A DNA stretch of 11,394 nt, from contig JAFANK010000106.1 of assembly GCA_019232725.1 (NCBI GenBank), forward strand, positions 1 through 11,394. The letters are read 5' to 3'. Below the pieces are notes generated by a model. It saw only the letters and a program-made list of their open reading frames with translations, made no database searches and was not told the DNA's origin. Positions 7,269 through 11,394 of this stretch are shown here, piece after piece. The first letter of the stretch is position 1. The number at the start of each line of letters is the position of its first letter. This stretch comes from Vulcanimicrobiota bacterium. Lineage in GTDB: Bacteria > Vulcanimicrobiota > Vulcanimicrobiia > Eremiobacterales > Eremiobacteraceae. Made by a program: the position numbers and the translations under genes.

Positions 7269-7432
7269 TTCGCGGACCTCCCATTGGCCGCGGCGTGCAC
7301 GGGTGCGCGACCATCGAGCGGGGGCACGGAACGTTCCGCGACCGCCCCGAGCGCGTGGCTATCCTCATCGAGACCGATCGAGAAGCGCACGCACAGTCCG
7401 ACCAGGTGCAGGTTCAGGCCGATCAGTTGCAT
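7265..7432 (-). CDS. 55-residue small protein, last gene of the GntR-ABC operon
   Basis: This frame starts just after the permease stop and ends in TAG at 7267-7265. The start is decided by GGAGG on the minus strand (7444-7440), which lies seven bases before the ATG at 7432. The ATG at 7438, which would overlap the permease TGA, is only one base from that GGAGG. About four fifths of codons end in G or C, as in real genes here. The peptide has an amphipathic to hydrophobic N-terminal part (MQLIGLNLHLVGLCVRFSIG) and a hydrophilic tail with DEDSH and PPLDGRAPVH. It is too short for a sure membrane call and matches no family I know. Its place, coupled behind a permease, suggests an accessory subunit or a small regulator of the transporter. 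It converges on the sensor gene, and both stops lie in the same CTAG. Confidence 0.6.
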   Translation of the reverse strand: MQLIGLNLHLVGLCVRFSIGLDEDSHALGAVAERSVPPLDGRAPVHAAANGRSAN

Positions 7433-7434
7433 GG

Positions 7435-8280
7435 TCATGCCTCCAGCGCACGCCACTGCGTGAGCGCGGCAGCGATGCCGACGACAGCGATGGCACTCAG
7501 CGCAGCGATGGATATCGGCAAGCCGATCTGCACGATATGTCGCGAAGCCTCATCACCCGATGCAAAATTACCGTACAGCAAGGGGTTGACATAGTTCAGC
7601 GTCTTGACGATGGCGTGGAGCACGGGCGGCATTTTCAGGTCGAGCAGCGCGAGCAAGATGGCGGCGCCGAGCCACGAGAAGCCTGCAATCGCGCCTGCTC
7701 TGCCGCGCACCGACGCGGTCAATCCGCAAACGATGCCGTACCATGCAAGTGGGTAGACCAAGAAGCGCGCGAGCACGGCGCCAACCTTGGGATCGAGGGC
7801 GAGGTAGTGCTGCAAGCCCACCGCGTAGATGACGCCAAGGCACAGCAGCACCGTGAAGGCGAAGATCGCAAGAATACCAGCGATATCGACCGCCATCAGG
7901 CGCGCCGCGTACCCAACGCGCGATGCAGGCCGTGTCCAGGCGATTTCGAGGTGTCCGTTGTTCTCACACGCGAGACCACAGCCGATGCCGGTGGCGAAAA
8001 TGGCAGCCACGAGCCCGGCAAACGCCAGGAGCGCGGAGATCGGAAATGGCTCGTTCGGCTCGTTCGAGATCACGATGCCGGTACCGTGGACTTGGCTCGG
8101 CCCAGGGCCGAACTTGTCCGCAGTCGCGGCGTGCTCGGCCTGCGCAGTAGACGGAGAGTCGTCGCCGATGCTGACCTTCGCGTGGCCGGAGAACAATAGG
8201 ACCACGAGTCCGATTGCCATCATGACAAGCGCGAAGACGACGAAGAAGTTGCGGACGCGCAAGAACTCTTTATAGAACAT
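7435..8280 (-). CDS. ABC-2 type transporter permease
   Basis: 281 residues with six hydrophobic segments at about 12-31, 79-103, 128-152, 172-188, 194-213 and 250-273, the normal layout of an ABC-2 permease. A large external loop (about 32-78, with charged and polar residues) follows the first segment. The cytoplasmic sequence ENNGHLEIAWTRPASR (106-121), between segments 2 and 3, is the coupling-type motif of the family (usually 'E.xG.l.l.l..P.sR'). It begins three bases after the ATPase stop, with a GGGGGG run upstream as ribosome-binding site, so the two form one exporter. The substrate is unknown. In the related YtrA-controlled systems of Bacillus the transporter responds to cell-wall-active antibiotics. 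Confidence 0.88.
   Translation of the reverse strand: MFYKEFLRVRNFFVVFALVMMAIGLVVLLFSGHAKVSIGDDSPSTAQAEHAATADKFGPGPSQVHGTGIVISNEPNEPFPISALLAFAGLVAAIFATGIGCGLACENNGHLEIAWTRPASRVGYAARLMAVDIAGILAIFAFTVLLCLGVIYAVGLQHYLALDPKVGAVLARFLVYPLAWYGIVCGLTASVRGRAGAIAGFSWLGAAILLALLDLKMPPVLHAIVKTLNYVNPLLYGNFASGDEASRHIVQIGLPISIAALSAIAVVGIAAALTQWRALEA
7440..7444 (-). promoter_or_regulatory. ribosome binding site of the 55-residue small gene
   Basis: GGAGG on the minus strand, inside the end of the permease gene, is seven bases from the ATG at 7432 and one base from the ATG at 7438. It therefore selects the downstream start. Confidence 0.6.
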
Positions 8281-8282
8281 GC

Positions 8283-9176
8283 TTAATTGCCCCCCACGGC
8301 GACGAGGAAGATATCTTCCAAATTCTGATCGAGAATGCGGACGCTCGTCGGTGCGGCTGCCTGGATCGCTGCAACGACGCCGTCGCCTGTGCCCCGGATG
8401 TAGGCTCGTAAGAGCCGCCCCTGGCGCATGAGATGGCGCACGCTCGCATTTGCCTCAAGCCCTGCGATCGTGGGCGCGTCGGTCTCGAAGGTGGCCTCAA
8501 CGATCTTCTCTTGGGCCTTGAGGTCTTCGACGACGCCTTCGAGCACGAGCTTCCCGCGATGCAGTATCGCAACGCGCTCCGCGGCCCGCTCGACCTGCCC
8601 GATCTGGTGGGACGAGAACACCACTGTCGCGCCGCCGGCCGCAGCGTCGATCATCAAGTCGAGCACGTGGCGCTGATGCAGCGGATCCAACCCGGATGAT
8701 GGCTCGTCGAGCACAAGGACCTGCGGCCGTATGGAAAACGCGAGGACGAGGCCGAGCGCACTTTGCTGGCCTTTGGACAGTTTGCCGGCGCGCTTGCGCA
8801 GATCCAAGGCGAAGAGGTCGGCGAGTTCTCGCGCGCGAGCACGGTCGTACTGTGCGAACGTGCGCCGTGCAGCCTCCAAGTGCTGCATGCCGGTCATCCA
8901 ATCGTAGAGCGCAGGCCGTTCGGGCATGTAGGACATCGACTCGAACATCTTTGGCTGCAGCGCCTGGCCATGAAAGCGGACGCTGCCGGCACTCGGGCGA
9001 GCCAGACCCATGGCACATTTGAACGTGGTCGTCTTCCCTGCGCCATTGGTGCCGAGCAAGCCGAAGATGGTCCCCTCGGGAATGGCGATCGAGACGTCAT
9101 CGACGGCCGTTGTGGCTCCATATCGTTTGGTCAGCGCCGCGATCTCTATTGCCGGCGCCTCAGGGTGCCCTGCCAT
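8283..9176 (-). CDS. ABC transporter ATP-binding protein
   Basis: 297 residues, cytoplasmic, of normal length for a single nucleotide-binding subunit with a C-terminal extension. Walker A is GTNGAGKTT (42-50), the signature is LSKGQQ (133-138, Gln where GGQ is common), Walker B is VLVLDEPS (153-160) with the D-loop SGLD at 161-164, and the H-loop His is at 190 (SSHQ). The stretch from about 220 to 297 is the extra domain seen in drug and lantibiotic exporters of the CcmA/YtrB type. Its ATG shares one base with the stop of the GntR gene (TGATG), and GAGGAA six bases upstream is a good ribosome-binding site. It powers the permease encoded next. Confidence 0.93.
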   Translation of the reverse strand: MAGHPEAPAIEIAALTKRYGATTAVDDVSIAIPEGTIFGLLGTNGAGKTTTFKCAMGLARPSAGSVRFHGQALQPKMFESMSYMPERPALYDWMTGMQHLEAARRTFAQYDRARARELADLFALDLRKRAGKLSKGQQSALGLVLAFSIRPQVLVLDEPSSGLDPLHQRHVLDLMIDAAAGGATVVFSSHQIGQVERAAERVAILHRGKLVLEGVVEDLKAQEKIVEATFETDAPTIAGLEANASVRHLMRQGRLLRAYIRGTGDGVVAAIQAAAPTSVRILDQNLEDIFLVAVGGN

Positions 9177-9595
9177 CAGTTTCCTCGCTCCTTGACGTCA
9201 CCGTCAGATGCATACCAGCGCTCCAGCGCCTGCTGAAAAATTTCTCGCACGTGGGATTTTTTGAGTCCGAAGGATTTTGCTTCGCGCACTGCCGCGTCGA
9301 CGGCAGAAGAAGCGACGTCGTTGACTGCGGCCGCAGCCGCATCGCTCGCGCCGTTTTGGCGCACAAAAGATCCTCGGCCAACGCTGGTCTCGATGACGCC
9401 GTCGCGCTCGAGTTCGCGGTAGGCTCGCGCGACCGTGTTGGGATTGATGGTCAGGTCGGTCGCGAGTTGCTTCACCGTAGGAAGCCGCTCTCCGGGCGCC
9501 AGCACACCGAGGGCTACCGATCGCTTCACTTGCTCGATGAGCTGGAGGTAGATCGGGACCCCGGTGTGCGGGTCGACCGTGAATATGGCAGGCAT
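9176..9595 (-). CDS. GntR-family transcriptional regulator, YtrA subfamily
   Basis: 139 residues. The winged helix-turn-helix spans about 12-78: VPIYLQLIEQVKRSV, LAPGERLPTVKQLATDL, then INPNTVARAYRELERDGVIE, the recognition helix and wing that define this family. The C-terminal part is a short helical dimerisation region of about 60 residues with an Ala-rich stretch, so there is no FCD or UTRA ligand domain. That is the mark of the YtrA subfamily, whose members usually repress their own ABC operon. The gene is the second reading frame of the operon, six bases behind the 38-codon ORF. Only a distant GAGG (twelve bases away) serves as ribosome-binding site, so translation may depend on the upstream ORF. 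The repeats over the promoter at 9742-9786 are its probable operator. Confidence 0.92.
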   Translation of the reverse strand: MPAIFTVDPHTGVPIYLQLIEQVKRSVALGVLAPGERLPTVKQLATDLTINPNTVARAYRELERDGVIETSVGRGSFVRQNGASDAAAAAVNDVASSAVDAAVREAKSFGLKKSHVREIFQQALERWYASDGDVKERGN

Positions 9596-9601
9596 GTTCG
9601 T

Positions 9602-9718
9602 TTAGAGCCTCGGCCCCCAGCCGGCGAACAGGGTTGAGGTGCTGGCAGGCGCCTTGATGAACGAATGATCGATCTCGACGCGCTCGGTGCTCGGGAGGAC
9701 TCGTACCGTGGTGTTCAT
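9602..9718 (-). CDS. 38-residue small protein, first gene of the GntR-ABC operon
   Basis: The frame runs from ATG 9718 to TAA 9604-9602. It has the best ribosome-binding site in the window, AAGGAG at 9732-9727, eight bases before the ATG. By my count 31 of 37 codons after the start end in G or C, the pattern of a translated gene. The peptide begins MNTTVRVLPSTERVEID, has a central FIKAPASTST and ends LFAGWGPRL. It has no signal peptide, no membrane segment and no Cys. I recognise no family. It lies between the operon promoter and the repressor gene, six bases from the latter. It may be a translational-coupling leader, a small partner of the transporter or regulator, or a peptide precursor; the sequence does not decide. 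Confidence 0.65.
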   Translation of the reverse strand: MNTTVRVLPSTERVEIDHSFIKAPASTSTLFAGWGPRL

Positions 9719-9726
9719 GATGGTTG

Positions 9727-9732
9727 CTCCTT
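9727..9732 (-). promoter_or_regulatory. strong ribosome binding site for the 38-residue ORF
   Basis: AAGGAG on the minus strand lies eight bases upstream of the ATG at 9718. It is near-consensus and has no other start codon to serve, which is the main support for that small gene. Confidence 0.65.
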
Positions 9733-9741
9733 CTCACTTAC

Positions 9742-9769
9742 TGTACTAGTAAGTTATTGAACTAGTACA
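9742..9769 (-). promoter_or_regulatory. inverted-repeat operator candidate for the GntR regulator
   Basis: On the minus strand TGTACTAGT (9769-9761) and ACTAGTACA (9750-9742) are perfect inverse complements separated by ten bases. Each arm contains the palindrome ACTAGT. The element sits just downstream of the -10, at the expected transcription start, where a repressor would block. Assignment to the adjacent GntR protein is inferred from position. Confidence 0.6.
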
Positions 9770-9786
9770 ACAGTACAATAGTACAA
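9763..9786 (-). repeat. three tandem 8-bp direct repeats TTGTACTR over the -10 region
   Basis: On the minus strand TTGTACTA (9786-9779), TTGTACTG (9778-9771) and TTGTACTA (9770-9763) follow each other without a gap. The third is also the left arm of the inverted repeat. They cover the -10 hexamer completely and look like additional half-sites for the same regulator, or like recent slippage duplication of one. Confidence 0.65.
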
Positions 9787-9803
9787 GACGGGAGCAGTGT
9801 CAA
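9775..9803 (-). promoter_or_regulatory. sigma70-type promoter of the GntR-ABC operon
   Basis: On the minus strand a perfect -35 TTGACA (9803-9798) is followed after exactly 17 bases by TATTGT (9780-9775, four of six matches to the consensus). Transcription would start near 9768, about 50 bases before the first small ORF. A strong core promoter covered by repeats fits a gene set kept off by a repressor. Confidence 0.65.
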
Positions 9804-9822
9804 GTACTTTGAGAAAAATATT

Positions 9823-10659
9823 TTGACCGTTCGGAAGTCCGTAGCGACGCGGTCCGGCGAGCGTCGTCCCACGAGCCAGAACGGATTTATCGCCATTGTC
9901 GCGTTCGCTTTGTTGGCTAACGCCTCCGTAAGCTCGCTGGGGGGAAGCTTCGGGGGCACGAGTTCGATCGTCGAGTTGACCTGTCAGGGACCCGGGGAAT
10001 TCCGCGGATCGGCCACGGGTTTCTTCGTCAACACGGCGGGCAGTTTCGTCACCGCACGGCATGTGCTGGATAGCATGGAAGGCCTTAAAGCGTCAGACGG
10101 CTGCGTTCTCGTGGCTATCGCCTCGCAGCACGGGTGGAGCAGAGCAGCCAAACCGCTGCACGTGGTTGATTGCGCGGAGAGCGCTCAACAAGACCTCGCG
10201 GTTTGCAGGGCCGATCCCAATCCGTTCGACTCGCTCGACTTTACGGTGTCGCCCGCCTACTTGCACGCAGCGTCGCAAGAGCACGGCGCAAGTGTCGTGG
10301 CGGTTGGTTTTCCAGGTGATGCGATGTTCAGGGAGCCGGCACTCCTCAGCGCCACAGTCGCCCTCTACGACACTATGCAGTTCGAGTGCAAACCGTCTGG
10401 GGGCCGATGGGAGGTGCTGACCGGTCCATCGGTGTGGTTGCGAAGTTCGGAGCTGTCGGCGGCTGAGACTGAGGGGATGAGCGGGGGACCAGTATTCCTC
10501 GCCCGTTCCAGAGATGGTCAGGACGATCTCTTCGCGATGTTCGCGTGCTTCGGAGCGCAGCACATCATCGCCATACCGGCGGACTCGATCGCGAAATTCT
10601 TGCGCGAGCAACACGTCCCGGTCGCGCGCCGCTCAGAACCCTTCATCAGATTACCCTAA
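9823..10659 (+). CDS. exported trypsin-like serine protease
   Basis: 278 residues from a TTG at 9823, the first possible start after an in-frame stop at 9763; there is no ATG or GTG before the catalytic domain. A basic N-terminal part (about 1-20) precedes a hydrophobic segment GFIAIVAFALLANASVSSLG (21-40), a signal peptide or anchor, so it works outside the cytoplasm. The chymotrypsin-fold triad is complete: His80 in SFVTARHVLD, Asp124 in QQDLAVCR, Ser220 in GMSGGPVF, with GSATGFFV (62-69) forming the strand before the His. Length allows only the protease domain, with no PDZ as in DegP. Cys at 54, 94, 117, 128, 189 and 242 suggest disulfides. It is divergent from the GntR-ABC operon and shares its control region. 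Whether it shares regulation is unknown, since I see no clear plus-strand promoter. Confidence 0.83.
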   Translation: MTVRKSVATRSGERRPTSQNGFIAIVAFALLANASVSSLGGSFGGTSSIVELTCQGPGEFRGSATGFFVNTAGSFVTARHVLDSMEGLKASDGCVLVAIASQHGWSRAAKPLHVVDCAESAQQDLAVCRADPNPFDSLDFTVSPAYLHAASQEHGASVVAVGFPGDAMFREPALLSATVALYDTMQFECKPSGGRWEVLTGPSVWLRSSELSAAETEGMSGGPVFLARSRDGQDDLFAMFACFGAQHIIAIPADSIAKFLREQHVPVARRSEPFIRLP

Positions 10660-10660
10660 A

Positions 10661-10760
10661 GTAGGGTCGGCACATTCAATGTGGGGTCGGCACTTTCAAT
10701 GTGGGGTCGGCACTTTCAATGTGGGCTCGGCACTTTCAATGTGGGCTCGGCACTTTCAGT
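10661..10760. repeat. five tandem copies of a 20-bp repeat
   Basis: Units start at 10661, 10681, 10701, 10721 and 10741, all exactly 20 bases, with form GTGGGGTCGGCACTTTCAAT. Units 2 and 3 are identical. Unit 1 differs at two positions (gtAggg, cAttc); units 4 and 5 have C for T at the seventh base region (gggCtcgg), and unit 5 also ends CAGT. The first unit can form CACATT-C-AATGTG with the next. The array starts two bases after the protease stop and ends in the hairpin beside the permease stop. It is not coding, since 20 is not a multiple of three and both neighbours stop beside it. Confidence 0.9.
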
Positions 10761-10765
10761 GCCGA
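10747..10765. terminator. hairpin at the end of the repeat array, possible shared terminator
   Basis: TCGGCACT (10747-10754), loop TTC, AGTGCCGA (10758-10765) form an 8-bp stem between convergent genes, touching the stop codon of the EamA gene. Any of the upstream GTCGGCACT copies could pair with the same right arm. There is no T run on either strand, so termination is inferred from position only. Confidence 0.45.
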
Positions 10766-10766
10766 C

Positions 10767-11394
10767 CTAGCGTCGATTCACAAGCCACACTCCGGCAAGT
10801 ACCAAGGCAGCGCCCGGCAGCGTCGTGACGGCCAACTCTTCGTGTGCGACGAGCATGCCCAAGATGACCGCGATCACCGGAGTGATGTAGGTGAGCACGG
10901 AGAGCCTCGTGACCGGCATGCGCTTGAGCAGCGTGAAGTAAGCCAAGAACACGATGCACGAGCCAAACACGATGAGGTAGGCAAGCGCGCCCGCGGAGAC
11001 GGGCGTGAAATGTATCGTGCGTCCGTGCTCGATCGTCAGCGCAAGCACGCCCAAAAGAGCGCCGCCGATGAGTTGCCCTGGCGCCACGGTGGCCAAAGGC
11101 GAGATGCCGTGCGCGAAGCGCTTTGCGAACACCGTTGCGAACGCCGGGCCGATGACCGCGAGCAGCAGCGCGGCGACGCCCAAGGGCGGCGCGTGGCCTG
11201 CATGGATCACTTCCGACCAGTAGATGACGACTACGCCGATAAATCCAACGGCCAACCCCGCGACGTTGACGAGCGAGAGATGCTCCATGCGGAAGATCAG
11301 GGCCGCGTTCACCGCCGTGAAGATCGGGAGCGTTGCGAATAAGACCGCCGCAAGACCGCTCGGCACGGTTTGTTCGGCCCAATAGATGAGCGCG
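10767..11394 (-). CDS. EamA/DMT-family permease, 3' part (5' end outside the window)
   Basis: The minus-strand frame is open to the right edge and ends in TAG at 10769-10767, giving 208 visible residues. The first ones, ALIYWAEQTVPSGLAAVLFATLPIF, are the end of the first EamA repeat (about residue 90 of a normal protein of 290-300). PPLGVAALLLAVIGPAFATVFAKR opens the second repeat, and LTYITPVIAVILGMLVAHEEL with VLAGVWLVNRR closes it. About seven membrane segments are visible. The family exports or exchanges small metabolites such as amino acids; the substrate is unknown. A GTG at 11366 is in frame, but homology continues upstream of it, so the protein is cut by the window and is not short. 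Confidence 0.88.
   Translation of the reverse strand, partial: ALIYWAEQTVPSGLAAVLFATLPIFTAVNAALIFRMEHLSLVNVAGLAVGFIGVVVIYWSEVIHAGHAPPLGVAALLLAVIGPAFATVFAKRFAHGISPLATVAPGQLIGGALLGVLALTIEHGRTIHFTPVSAGALAYLIVFGSCIVFLAYFTLLKRMPVTRLSVLTYITPVIAVILGMLVAHEELAVTTLPGAALVLAGVWLVNRR

Noticed and set aside
7433..7438. ATG at 7438 overlapping the permease stop as start of the small gene
   Set aside because: The GGAGG is only one base away from it, while the ATG at 7432 has ideal spacing of seven bases.
7243..8199. Plus-strand open frame of 318 codons across the ABC permease region
   Set aside because: The translation is rich in Arg, Gly, Asp and His without domains, whereas the minus strand gives a typical ABC-2 permease in the same place.
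10661..10760. Possible CRISPR array
   Set aside because: The 20-base units follow each other directly with no unique spacers, and no cas genes are in the window.
10514..10828. Plus-strand frame through the 20-bp repeats, giving a peptide with repeated Gly/Ser/Met/Trp
   Set aside because: The repeat length is not a multiple of three, and the frame overlaps the real ends of both neighbouring genes; it is a by-product of the repeat.

Overview
The window looks like a chromosomal stretch of a GC-rich bacterium. Genuine reading frames mostly end their codons in G or C. Several proteins carry export signals: a lipobox lipoprotein, a signal-peptide M48 protease and a PQQ-type sugar dehydrogenase. 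Gene order does not match any cultivated species I can name. An uncultivated soil lineage such as Candidatus Eremiobacterota is a low-confidence guess. No tRNA, rRNA, insertion sequence, phage gene or CRISPR array is visible.

Left part (1-2876, all +): the tail of an unknown gene; a secreted PQQ-dependent sugar dehydrogenase-like beta-propeller; an esterase D-type alpha/beta hydrolase; and a phosphinothricin-type GNAT acetyltransferase broken by a one-base frameshift. Centre (2877-5039): a regulated-looking lipoprotein gene, preceded by four 11-bp direct repeats and a long hairpin, converges on an M48 metalloprotease gene across a strong palindrome. Divergent from the protease are a small secreted protein and, overlapping it by TTGA, a membrane protein with a 7TM/GAF sensor architecture and no output domain (5110-7268).

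Right part (7265-9803, -): a compact operon read leftwards. It consists of a promoter with a perfect TTGACA, an operator-like cluster of repeats, a previously uncalled 38-codon ORF with an excellent ribosome binding site, a YtrA-type GntR repressor, an ABC ATPase, an ABC-2 permease and a final 55-codon ORF. All junctions are overlapping or only a few bases long. The layout matches the autoregulated YtrA-type ABC operons known from Bacillus, which respond to cell-envelope stress; the two small proteins are the unexplained part. The last small ORF converges on the sensor gene so that both stop codons share one CTAG.

Divergent from this operon lies an exported trypsin-like serine protease (9823-10659). 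It is followed by five tandem 20-bp repeats ending in a hairpin, then by the 3' part of an EamA/DMT-family permease that runs off the right edge on the minus strand.

Most notable for follow-up: the GntR operon control region with its small ORFs, the 11-bp repeat box before the lipoprotein gene, the frameshifted acetyltransferase, and the 20-bp repeat array.
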